Shown here piece by piece: positions 14,191 through 19,517 of a DNA stretch of 21,685 nt. Position numbers and translations under genes: made by a program. The stretch is taken from positions 1 to 21,685 of the IMG/VR virus record IMGVR_UViG_3300022938_000123. One strand, 5' to 3'. The DNA is from a virus. A model generated the notes under the pieces. That model searched no databases. It was not told the origin of the DNA and was given only the letters and a program-made list of their open reading frames with translations. Numbering within the stretch: position 1 is the first letter of the stretch; each line of letters starts with the position of its first letter.

Positions 14191-14724
14191 TTACGAAACC
14201 GTTGCGCAACGGTAGAGATCGAAGTCCTTTTTGAAGACGGAGGAAATAAGCCGGTGTTCTATATCCTTAATTTCATGATTAAGCCTTATAGCGCCTATAT
14301 TCTGCGCTTCTACGTCTTGATAGCCCAAATAAGCAAAAAACTGCTTAATTCCGGCTTCAAGCGGCCAATAATGCGTAGCAACATCGTGATAAAAGTTAAG
14401 TCGGCCGGATCCAAAGCCAGTAAGCGGCGCAAACGGAGCGATTATGAACTCTTCGAAGCGCATGAATCTGCTCCCGTCCTTGACGAAGGCCCAATGCGCT
14501 TTCATCTGCAACCCGTATTTGTACCAGGAAAACAGGTGTTTGACCGGTTCCCGAGTGAATGTCCAGATCGGCAAGCCTGTTTCACGTGGAACGTCCTTCA
14601 CCAGCACATGTCGGCAACCGGTACGCTTGCAACCCTTCACGTTTTCCTCAAAGGCGACTGCCGTTGCGCGTGAAGCCGTGCGCGGGGTTTCAAGGAAGAT
14701 CAGCTTGTCCGGCACTATGACCAT
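14191..14724 (-). CDS. Sulfotransferase-like protein (paralogue 2)
   Basis: A 177-aa protein with the two nucleotide-binding signatures of PAPS-dependent sulfotransferases. It has a 5'-phosphosulfate loop-like FLETPRTASRA (10-20) after an IVPDKLI strand, and a 3'-phosphate motif-like TREPVKHLFSWY (57-68). It is shorter than typical family members (200-300 aa), so the acceptor-binding part is reduced. The N-terminal 70 residues clearly match the 170-aa protein at 14997-15509. It would transfer sulfate from PAPS to a sugar, lipid or protein acceptor that cannot be told from sequence. Its start overlaps the stop of the 87-aa gene by 1 nt. A terminator follows its stop. Confidence 0.7.
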   Translation of the reverse strand: MVIVPDKLIFLETPRTASRATAVAFEENVKGCKRTGCRHVLVKDVPRETGLPIWTFTREPVKHLFSWYKYGLQMKAHWAFVKDGSRFMRFEEFIIAPFAPLTGFGSGRLNFYHDVATHYWPLEAGIKQFFAYLGYQDVEAQNIGAIRLNHEIKDIEHRLISSVFKKDFDLYRCATVS

Positions 14725-14987
14725 CAGAATTTCATAAATTGAGACATGTCGGCGTGCCTGATGATCTTATCAAAGGGCGCGCCTTCATTGTCTTGAAGGA
14801 TTCCGGACGCATCGAGATCTGTTCGGATCTCGCATGACCAACTTTCCGAAATACCGTCTATGCGCGTGGCTTCGCCACCGGTGTTGCCACTGGCCACCAC
14901 GCCAAGGCCACCCTCATCGCAGATCACTATATCGCCAGCGTGCAGGGGTTGGTTGTTCCAGTATTCAAATTCAATTCTAAAGTCCAT
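14724..14987 (-). CDS. Hypothetical protein between two sulfotransferase-like genes
   Basis: An 87-aa acidic, beta-prone protein with an IEFEYWNNQPLHAGDIVICD start and a GLGVVASGNTGGEATRIDG turn region. A DNEGAPFDKIIRHADMSQF segment closes it. The ADMS/HADM-type ending and the GD-I/V-V motif recall small phage proteins with an SH3-like barrel, but I cannot name a family. AGGA lies 8 nt before the ATG. It sits 9 nt after one sulfotransferase-like gene and overlaps the next by 1 nt, so all three are one translation unit. It may assist or accept the modification, which is inference. Confidence 0.68.
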   Translation of the reverse strand: MDFRIEFEYWNNQPLHAGDIVICDEGGLGVVASGNTGGEATRIDGISESWSCEIRTDLDASGILQDNEGAPFDKIIRHADMSQFMKF

Positions 14988-14996
14988 AATGTAGTC

Positions 14997-15509
14997 CTAA
15001 AGTGTTAATTGCCACGCATAGTCGTCTACGAAGTAAAGTGAAGCCGCGAACAGGGCTTTACCGTCCTTTTCTACCAGATCCTTGTTATGTTCGTTGATGT
15101 GTGGCATTTCATCGACGAGGATCCCGAGCCGGTTGAACATATTGAATAAACCGCGCTCAAGCCAGAAAACCTTATCGGCTATGTCGCGGTACGGGTTCAG
15201 GATAAAGGGATCGAAGCCAGGGCGCTCTGTGAGCTTGCCAATAGGCAGGCCTTTTTCTATAAAGTCCACAAACGGTTTTTTCCTGTTGGCAGTCGCCAGA
15301 TACCATGAAACAAGATGATCAAGCGGATCTCTGGTTACGGTGACAAGCGGCAGGCCGGTGGCTCTTTTTATTGCCATGGCCAGATTGCAGCCAACGTGAC
15401 ATTTCTCTGAAACAGTCGCGCCTGGGATCTTTGACAGCACCGCACGGCAGGACTTGGATCCGGTGCGCGGGGTTTCCAGAAAGATGAACTTATAGGGAAT
15501 GATTATCAT
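14997..15509 (-). CDS. Sulfotransferase-like protein (paralogue 1)
   Basis: A 170-aa protein with a 5'-phosphosulfate loop-like FLETPRTGSKS (10-20) and a 3'-phosphate motif-like TRDPLDHLVSWY (59-70). These are the two hallmark PAPS-binding segments of cytosolic-type sulfotransferases. The first 70 residues align with the 177-aa protein downstream; the C-terminal parts differ a lot, which suggests different acceptors. It keeps Cys21, Cys37 and Cys41. No SD is visible before the ATG at 15509, but a 7-codon frame (ATG at 15529) ends with TGA overlapping this ATG, so re-initiation is possible. No in-frame upstream start exists before a stop. Confidence 0.7.
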   Translation of the reverse strand: MIIIPYKFIFLETPRTGSKSCRAVLSKIPGATVSEKCHVGCNLAMAIKRATGLPLVTVTRDPLDHLVSWYLATANRKKPFVDFIEKGLPIGKLTERPGFDPFILNPYRDIADKVFWLERGLFNMFNRLGILVDEMPHINEHNKDLVEKDGKALFAASLYFVDDYAWQLTL

Positions 15510-15525
15510 CTTGGATGATTGATTG

Positions 15526-15675
15526 TCATGTTGTGAAGGGCCGTGCTGGATTGCTTAACCAGCCTGGGGCGCTGCCCCGAGCCAGACTGCCAAGAAGGGG
15601 GAGAGACATCTGGCTCCGTGTGTCTATTAAGACGGGCCATCCGGTCACCACACCGACGACCCTCCACAAGACCAT
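15526..15675 (-). CDS. Doubtful 49-codon ORF in the structured gap
   Basis: An ATG at 15675 has AGAGG 7 nt upstream, starts 4 nt after the previous stop, and its TGA overlaps the next ATG (15529). This is the spacing expected of a coupled small gene. Against it, the peptide (MVLWRVVGVVTGWPVLIDTR, then a Gly/Ser/Pro-rich end) has no recognisable pattern. The same bases hold several perfect hairpins that constrain the sequence for another reason. Coding status is open. Confidence 0.3.
   Translation of the reverse strand: MVLWRVVGVVTGWPVLIDTRSQMSLPLLGSLARGSAPGWLSNPARPFTT
15539..15638. other. Branched hairpin cluster (candidate structured RNA)
   Basis: Three perfect hairpins stand almost side by side: GCTGG/CCAGC (15545-15563, 9-nt loop), GGGGC/GCCCC (15566-15578, 3-nt loop) and GAGCCAGA/TCTGGCTC (15579-15616, 22-nt loop). 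An outer helix, GGCCGT (15539-15544) with ACGGGCC (15632-15638, one bulged G), can close them into a four-way junction. All pairs are Watson-Crick, so strand cannot be deduced. The surrounding genes run leftward, which favours minus. There is no T-run, so it is not a plain terminator. Confidence 0.45.
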
Positions 15676-15679
15676 TGTA

Positions 15680-15883
15680 CTACCTCTTCACCAGAGAAAG
15701 CAAATGCTTGAAGCACCTGGAATTATCCCAACCGTAGGGTGCTGCATAGAGCAGGTGTTCTTTTGTGTTGCCGGTCTTGAACCTGCGCACGCTGTATCTT
15801 TCGCCTTGCAGGATAACAGCATCACCACACCGAAGGATCCGGTCTGTCTTGAAGCCCTGATGCTTGCCGCCGATGATGATCAT
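15680..15883 (-). CDS. Small hypothetical protein
   Basis: A 67-aa basic protein: RILRCGDAVILQGERYSVRRFKTG (about 15-38) looks like a small beta barrel with a GD-x-V motif, followed by YAAPYGWDNSRCFKHLLSL. I do not recognise a family. AAGGGA lies about 7 nt before the ATG, and the gene starts 21 nt after the second XRE gene, in the same operon. It could be a regulator accessory or a nucleic-acid-binding peptide given the basic charge; the sequence does not decide. Confidence 0.6.
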   Translation of the reverse strand: MIIIGGKHQGFKTDRILRCGDAVILQGERYSVRRFKTGNTKEHLLYAAPYGWDNSRCFKHLLSLVKR

Positions 15884-15904
15884 AGATAATCCCTTAATGG
15901 GTTT

Positions 15905-16180
15905 TTATCCTCCATCTTCTGTTCCTCGTAGTAGTTCATTAACAAACATGACCGACACTTTGCGGCGGTTGATTTCATCGAAACGTGCCTTGACCTTGCA
16001 GCGCTCGTCAGAGGCTTTTATGCACAGTAACTCCCAGAAAGCGGCGTGCATGGCCCGTTCTCCACGCTCATAGCGCGACACCATGGTTGAAGAAGTCAGG
16101 TGCAAGCGCCGTGCAACGTCAAGCTGTGACCAGCCCATGCGCTTGCGCAGTTTCTTGATATCGTCAGGGGCGGGCTTCAA
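15905..16180 (-). CDS. XRE-family helix-turn-helix regulator (second paralogue)
   Basis: A 91-aa DNA-binding protein of the Cro/CI (XRE) type. Residues about 6-52 hold the five-helix HTH: IKKLRKRMGWSQLDVARRL, then a recognition-helix region TSSTMVSRYERGER, then AAFWELLCIKA. The start is a TTG at 16180. It is the only suitable start after an upstream in-frame stop, since the first ATG would cut helix 1. The first 17 nt overlap the Cys-rich gene. The C-terminal about 35 residues are basic and may dimerise or contact DNA. It shares LRKRMGW...WELL.IK with the regulator at 17464-17706. Confidence 0.85.
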   Translation of the reverse strand: MKPAPDDIKKLRKRMGWSQLDVARRLHLTSSTMVSRYERGERAMHAAFWELLCIKASDERCKVKARFDEINRRKVSVMFVNELLRGTEDGG

Positions 16181-16445
16181 CAGTGTTCTCGTTCAGCTTG
16201 TGATCACCACACCAGTCATTGACAAACACCACTGGATAGCCGTTCATTGTTGGGCAGCGCCTGCGGCAGCGGCCCAGGTTGACTACCTCGATATCCGGAA
16301 CAGCGTGGATCTCGCCCTCTTCAAGGGTTGAATAATCCTTATCCGTCATGGTCGCAACCTGATTGATGGTCTGCTTTTTCGGGCAGAACCACATACAGGT
16401 TTTGCACTTCATGCTCTCAGATCTGTGTTTCCAGGGGTCAGTCAT
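16164..16445 (-). CDS. Cys-rich zinc-binding small protein
   Basis: The open frame reaches 16568, but the ATG at 16445 overlaps the previous stop by 8 nt and starts where the conserved part begins, giving 93 aa. Two Cys clusters are seen: KCKTCMWFCPKK (about 14-25) and GRCRRRCPTMNGYPVVFVND followed by WCGDHKL. The pattern C-x2-C-x3-C...G-R-C-R-x2-C-P-T-x-N-G-Y-P-V-V-F...W-C-G-D-H recurs in phage and bacterial small proteins, where the Cys and His probably hold zinc or a metal cluster. The role is not known to me. Confidence 0.78.
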   Translation of the reverse strand: MTDPWKHRSESMKCKTCMWFCPKKQTINQVATMTDKDYSTLEEGEIHAVPDIEVVNLGRCRRRCPTMNGYPVVFVNDWCGDHKLNENTVEARP

Positions 16446-16773
16446 TTTTAATTCCGAGTTTGTGATTAACGAATTTATCGAGGGTTCCGCGCAGGTAGCC
16501 GATCTCGCCTTCAAGGTGTTCGGAGTTGTGCGGATCCCGCAAGGGTTTGGAAGGCCGGCAACCCGCAATCCAGAGTTCGTTTATCAATCGTTGCGCCATG
16601 TCCTCGTCCATGGTCATAAGTGGGGTCACAATATTGCCGGACTCATTTGGTTCCAAAATCAGGGGTTGGGCGACACTTACAACATTGTGTTCGTCCTTCT
16701 CAGCGTAGTAAAGCCTGAGTCCATTGAACATCATGGAGCGCTCAACTGAAAATTGTGCAGTCCTCGTAATCAT
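16438..16773 (-). CDS. Hypothetical protein in regulatory operon
   Basis: A 111-aa protein. Its N-terminal half reads as beta (RTAQFSVERSMMFNGLRLYYAE). The middle has DEDMAQRLINELWIAGCRPS, which resembles a short helix used in several phage proteins of unknown function, and the C-terminal part is a helical LEGEIGYLRGTLDKFVNHKL segment. It has a GGGAG-type SD and overlaps the upstream gene by 4 nt and the downstream gene by 8 nt. The function is unknown. It is clearly part of the leftward operon with deformylase. Confidence 0.72.
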   Translation of the reverse strand: MITRTAQFSVERSMMFNGLRLYYAEKDEHNVVSVAQPLILEPNESGNIVTPLMTMDEDMAQRLINELWIAGCRPSKPLRDPHNSEHLEGEIGYLRGTLDKFVNHKLGIKND

Positions 16774-16967
16774 TCATAAACTCCCATTTCTATGAAATTC
16801 CCACCGCTGTCAAAGTCGAAGATCGTGTAGAAGCAGTGATAACCCTTAACGCCTTCATCACCTTCGCTGCACGTGATGCAGTGGCCACCGGTTGAATCCA
16901 CGCCTTGCTCGGCATACTCGATGCCGAAATCATCAAGCAGGGTCTTGAGTTTTTGTAAATCATCCAT
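16770..16967 (-). CDS. Small hypothetical acidic protein
   Basis: A 65-aa protein starting MDDLQKLKTLLDDFGIEYAE, then a beta-hairpin-like stretch with HCITCSEGDEGVKGYHCFYT and a C-terminal FDFDSGGNFIEMGVYE. The helix followed by a three-to-four-strand sheet with FxFxxxGxFxxMGxxE is a common layout for very small phage proteins of unknown role. It overlaps deformylase by 8 nt and the next gene by 4 nt. Confidence 0.72.
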   Translation of the reverse strand: MDDLQKLKTLLDDFGIEYAEQGVDSTGGHCITCSEGDEGVKGYHCFYTIFDFDSGGNFIEMGVYE

Positions 16968-17463
16968 GTGCTGACCTTAATTTCGCGGGTGTGACACGGC
17001 GCTCAAACATGGTGATGCCATCAAGATGATCTATCTCATGCTGGACAACCCGCGCCAGATCGTTGCGCCACCTGTACTCAACCGGATTCCACAACACGTC
17101 ATAACCTCTTACCGTGATCTTCTTATGCCTGAAAACCTTCACATGTGAAAGCGGGAAGGACAGACAACCCTCTTCCTGGCACGACATACCGCCCCAGGCC
17201 CGCACCACCACCGGATTAATAAGCGCTTGTGTAAAGCCGTTGAAGTTAATCACTATCACACGCTTCATCACATCGACCTGATTCGCGGCCAGCCCCCAAC
17301 CCGACTGATCCTCACAGATCTTCAACATAGAGGCCACCAGTCCAAGCACAGACTCACCTGCCGGAACCTCAGCACAGTAATTTTTCAGATTGTGGCTACT
17401 TACCTTCATTTCATCGGCCGCTACATCGTTCTCGCTTAAATACTCCTTCAACATGTATTTCAT
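16960..17463 (-). CDS. def: Peptide deformylase
   Basis: This 167-aa enzyme removes the formyl group from the N-terminal Met of new proteins. All three family motifs are intact: motif I GWGLAANQ (55-62), motif II EEGCLS (97-102) with Cys100 as metal ligand, and motif III QHEIDHLDG (141-149) with His142 and His146 as metal ligands and Glu143 as catalytic base. Length is normal for a bacterial-type enzyme. It has a short N-terminal extension and no targeting signal. AAGG lies 8 nt before the ATG, which directly follows the stop of the XRE gene. Phage deformylases are known from marine phages and cyanophages. Confidence 0.96.
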   Translation of the reverse strand: MKYMLKEYLSENDVAADEMKVSSHNLKNYCAEVPAGESVLGLVASMLKICEDQSGWGLAANQVDVMKRVIVINFNGFTQALINPVVVRAWGGMSCQEEGCLSFPLSHVKVFRHKKITVRGYDVLWNPVEYRWRNDLARVVQHEIDHLDGITMFERRVTPAKLRSAHG

Positions 17464-17706
17464 CTACCAACCTTTCTCTACCCTTCGCGCACGTTGCAGT
17501 ACATTGACCTTGATCTTAAGTAATTCCCACAACCCAGGCTTCATCCGGCTCTTGCCGTTCTCCCAGTTCATCACCGCGACCCCAGATACACCCACCAACT
17601 TGGCTATATCCACCTTCGTCCAGCCCATACGCTTGCGCAGTAACAGCAATTCGTTCGGATCCGGCCCTTTCTCATACGGGCAAATTAAGGAATCAGGTAT
17701 CGACAT
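17464..17706 (-). CDS. XRE-family helix-turn-helix regulator (first gene of leftward block)
   Basis: An 80-aa Cro/CI-type DNA-binding protein. The HTH spans about residues 18-63: NELLLLRKRMGWTKVDIAKL, then VSGVAVMNWENGKSRMKPG, then LWELLKIK. The frame continues 21 codons upstream to an ATG at 17769, but that would cover the SD and start of the divergent gene, so I use the ATG at 17706. The SD for that start is poor. As the first leftward gene next to a divergent gene, it is well placed to control both directions. It is paralogous to the regulator at 15905-16180. Confidence 0.87.
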   Translation of the reverse strand: MSIPDSLICPYEKGPDPNELLLLRKRMGWTKVDIAKLVGVSGVAVMNWENGKSRMKPGLWELLKIKVNVLQRARRVEKGW

Positions 17707-17767
17707 AATGTGACCATAGTACCACCCGATAGACCAAAGTGCTATAGTGGGGAGGAGGACTGAAACC
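17707..17767. promoter_or_regulatory. Divergent intergenic region between regulator and nuclease genes
   Basis: This 61-nt stretch must hold the start signals for the leftward XRE-deformylase operon and the rightward nuclease gene. Visible are TATAGT (17743-17748), usable as a rightward -10 but with no good -35; several ATAG/CTAT half-sites (17716, 17729, 17742), possible operator parts for the adjacent XRE protein; and the GGAGGAGG SD for the nuclease. I cannot define exact promoters. Confidence 0.5.
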
Positions 17768-18349
17768 ATGAAGCAATTATCTATCGAGGATCGGAACCTC
17801 GCTAAAAAAATAGCGAACCTGCTTGAGCGCCAGCACCAGGGGCATCAATCCCAAGTCAAATTGGCCGACGACTTTGTTTACAAGGGTTACTGTGGAGAGA
17901 TCTTTTTTGCCAGGGAGTTCGGTTTGCCATTCAAGTTTGTTGACCGCCCTGGTGGTGATAACGGCATTGATTTCGACACCGACATTACCATAGACGTTAA
18001 AACCGTGACCCTGGCCAACTTCAAGAACATGCGGGAAGCACGATCAAAACGCCATTTAATGGTCAAGGAAGGACAGGCGGTTGCCGATGTCTATGTCCTG
18101 TGCGGATACCTGCCAGATGCCCGTTGCCACCTGATAGGCTGGGAACGTAAGGAAATCATCAATGCCGTACCGCCACGGATCTACCCCGCCAAAGGCGGTA
18201 TCAGCAACCATGTCATTGAAGCAACCTACCTGGAACCCATGGAAACCCTGTTGCCCATACTCCGGCCAAGCCCAGGCCTCTTGGAGCAGGAGCGGATACG
18301 CAATCAGACCATTTCCCAGTGGCTTGAAGATTTTGACTCCCACGCGTAA
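17768..18349 (+). CDS. PD-(D/E)XK nuclease-like protein
   Basis: A 193-aa protein. It has a helical N-terminus (LAKKIANLLERQHQ, about 11-24) and then the nuclease core: helix GYCGEIFFAREFG (about 40-52, with Glu44), GGDNGIDFD (62-70, Asp68) and ITIDVKTVTL (73-82, Asp76 and Lys78). This matches the E...D-x(n)-D-x-K active site of the PD-(D/E)XK superfamily. Later strands (DVYVLCGYLP, CHLIGWERKE) complete a typical restriction-endonuclease-like sheet. The start at 17768 has GGAGG 9 nt upstream; the earlier GTG at 17747 lies in that SD. The substrate is unknown: it could degrade host DNA, resolve phage DNA or be part of a defence. It is transcribed divergently from the XRE gene. Confidence 0.82.
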   Translation: MKQLSIEDRNLAKKIANLLERQHQGHQSQVKLADDFVYKGYCGEIFFAREFGLPFKFVDRPGGDNGIDFDTDITIDVKTVTLANFKNMREARSKRHLMVKEGQAVADVYVLCGYLPDARCHLIGWERKEIINAVPPRIYPAKGGISNHVIEATYLEPMETLLPILRPSPGLLEQERIRNQTISQWLEDFDSHA

Positions 18350-18413
18350 AAAAATAATATTTCAGAACAAGCACTTAGTTAGGAGTCGCCACTACTGATA
18401 TACAGGAGAAATT

Positions 18414-18653
18414 ATGTCCAAGTCAAAGAAGCAGTTAAAAGCACGGATCGACTACCTTGAGCGCTCCTTAATCATCGAGGAACACCAGTGGCATGAACGC
18501 TACAGGCGACAGTACCAGGAGTTTGAGGATAGAACCCGATTGCTACGTGAGCAATTAAATAAGTTGATTGACTTAAAAATTAAGGAATTGGTCACTACAC
18601 CACCTGTCTACATGGTCATGGACTTGGCAAACAAGGAAGATAAAAAAATATAA
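18414..18653 (+). CDS. Small coiled-coil protein
   Basis: A 79-aa protein that is almost all helix: KKQLKARIDYLERSLIIEEH followed by RRQYQEFEDRTRLLREQLNK. It is highly charged, with heptad-like Leu/Ile spacing, and ends with a short hydrophobic VYMVMDL and a Lys-rich tail. A good AGGAG lies about 7 nt before the ATG. It is 64 nt downstream of the nuclease gene and could be co-transcribed. It may dimerise or bind a partner; I do not recognise a family. Confidence 0.7.
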   Translation: MSKSKKQLKARIDYLERSLIIEEHQWHERYRRQYQEFEDRTRLLREQLNKLIDLKIKELVTTPPVYMVMDLANKEDKKI

Positions 18654-18991
18654 AAATTAAGCACTTTTCCTTAGACCAATAATGCGTGGATTGGGGATAT
18701 ATAGGGGTATAGGGGCAACGCGCCCGCAGTCCCGCCCCCACCCCCACGCACCAACAAGCCACAAACACACCGGCCAGAGCCAAAAAGCACCGAACCGCGC
18801 CATAAACAAGGAACAAGCGCCAAGCAAGCACAGATCCGCCAAGCAAGCAAAACAAGCCAATTACGCCTTATTCACCCAATTAAGCATGATATCCCCTATT
18901 TGGACGCTCTCAGATGCCCATCAGGGCCATAACCCGGGGCAACCTTGACCATGGCATTGCTTAAATCATGGGTATTTCGTGGTCTACGTGG

Positions 18992-19010
18992 ATTAAGACC
19001 GGTTCTTAAT
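18992..19010. promoter_or_regulatory. Operator-like palindrome
   Basis: ATTAAGA and TCTTAAT form a perfect 7-bp inverted repeat around CCGGT. It lies in the gene-free region and abuts a TTAATTAA. This size and symmetry suit a dimeric repressor site. It has no T-run, so a terminator is less likely. No proof of binding is available. Confidence 0.35.
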
Positions 19011-19023
19011 TAAGCGATCAGGC

Positions 19024-19048
19024 AAAGAAAAGGCGCAATTAAGCGCCT
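19024..19048 (-). terminator. Rho-independent terminator of the zinc-ribbon gene
   Basis: On the minus strand AGGCGC, a TTAATT loop and GCGCCT form a perfect 6-bp stem followed by TTTTCTTT. It lies about 25 nt after the stop of the 70-aa minus-strand gene. A second small hairpin, CCAGG-GCGA-CCTGG, lies between the two. The direction is fixed by the T-run. Confidence 0.75.
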
Positions 19049-19072
19049 AATCTTCGACCAGGGCGACCTGGG

Positions 19073-19285
19073 CTACATCATGTACAAGCAACACTCTTCT
19101 GCACCGTAGACAGCATATTCTCCACAGTTGTCACACTCGCCTCTACGCATATCAGGCTCGCATGAATCGTGTTCCATGCCACATTTAAGACAGAAACCGG
19201 TGTTATCAAGACCAATTTGGCATTGCTCGGCACACTCCATAACATAGTCAAAATCAAGACTCGGATGAACTGTAAAACTACTCAT
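19073..19285 (-). CDS. Small zinc-ribbon-type protein
   Basis: A 70-aa protein with CxxxC (18-22), TGFCLKCGMEHDSCEPD (29-45), GECDNCGEYAVYGAEEC (49-65) and a CCLYMM end. The CxxC pair at 32/35 and the CxxC at 51/54 predict a zinc ribbon. The pattern with E/DPD...CxxCG...V-Y/F-GAEE-x-L is common in small phage proteins without a known role. AAGGAG lies about 8 nt before the ATG. It is the only minus-strand gene among rightward genes in this part and has its own terminator, so it is a single-gene unit. Confidence 0.82.
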   Translation of the reverse strand: MSSFTVHPSLDFDYVMECAEQCQIGLDNTGFCLKCGMEHDSCEPDMRRGECDNCGEYAVYGAEECCLYMM

Positions 19286-19413
19286 TTTCTTGCTCCTTGC
19301 GCGTGTGCGCGTAGTCGTTTACATGAATTGGGATTTCTTAATTTCCCTTTTAAGCACTCCAAGATTAAACCATTGGTCTACCCAAATCAAGCAAAATACT
19401 GACTTCTATCCTA

Positions 19414-19433
19414 TACTATCAGTACATATAGTA
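19414..19433. promoter_or_regulatory. Candidate operator in the leader of the rightward genes
   Basis: TACTAT (19414-19419) and ATAGTA (19428-19433) are perfect 6-bp half-sites separated by 8 nt, in the 232-nt gap between the divergent zinc-ribbon gene and the 62-aa gene. TATACT (19412-19417) and TATATT (19456-19461) nearby are possible -10 boxes, without clear -35 partners. The half-sites resemble those in 17707-17767, so one repressor could act at both places; this is inference. Confidence 0.35.
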
Positions 19434-19517
19434 CGTGCATTACTCACAGTATGGGTATATTATGTAGTCATGCCTTAATTAAGGAATTAAGGAAATTAAG
19501 CCAAGAGGACAAAGATC

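Larger units (their letters stand above)
18654..19072. other. Gene-free region with extreme base composition
   Basis: I find no convincing gene in these about 420 nt. Three GGGG tracts (18693-18696, 18704-18707, 18712-18715) are followed by C-rich sequence. Then comes a stretch, 18711-18860, with only three T in 150 nt on the plus strand, holding a direct repeat of CGCCAAGCAAGCA. Further right are AATTAAG repeats and a near-palindrome ATTAAGA-CCGGT-TCTTAAT (18992-19010). Open frames here on both strands are explained by the skewed composition. The features would fit a replication origin or a control region, but none is proven. Confidence 0.6.
18578..19501 (+). repeat. Cluster of AATTAAG short repeats
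   Basis: AATTAAG, followed by C or G, occurs at 18578 (inside the coiled-coil gene), 18655, 18878, 19008, 19037, 19477, 19485 and 19494, all on the plus strand. That is eight copies in about 920 nt, where a 7-mer is expected far less than once. Spacing is irregular, except that the last three are 8-9 nt apart just before the SD of the 62-aa gene. Confidence 0.6.

Noticed and set aside
17742-17749. T7/SP6-like promoter core CACTATAG on the minus strand
   Set aside because: Only one copy, no matching upstream consensus and no phage-type RNA polymerase gene in the window; it may simply be an overlapping half-site.
18657-18860. Hydrophobic Cys/Trp-rich minus-strand open frame
   Set aside because: The plus strand is almost T-free here, so the complement lacks A and codes for Leu, Val, Phe, Trp, Cys and Gly by composition alone. 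There is no SD.
18682-18948. Plus-strand 88-codon frame rich in Lys, Ala, Pro and Gln
   Set aside because: No SD, an odd start in G-tracts and low complexity following the T-poor composition; not convincing as a gene.
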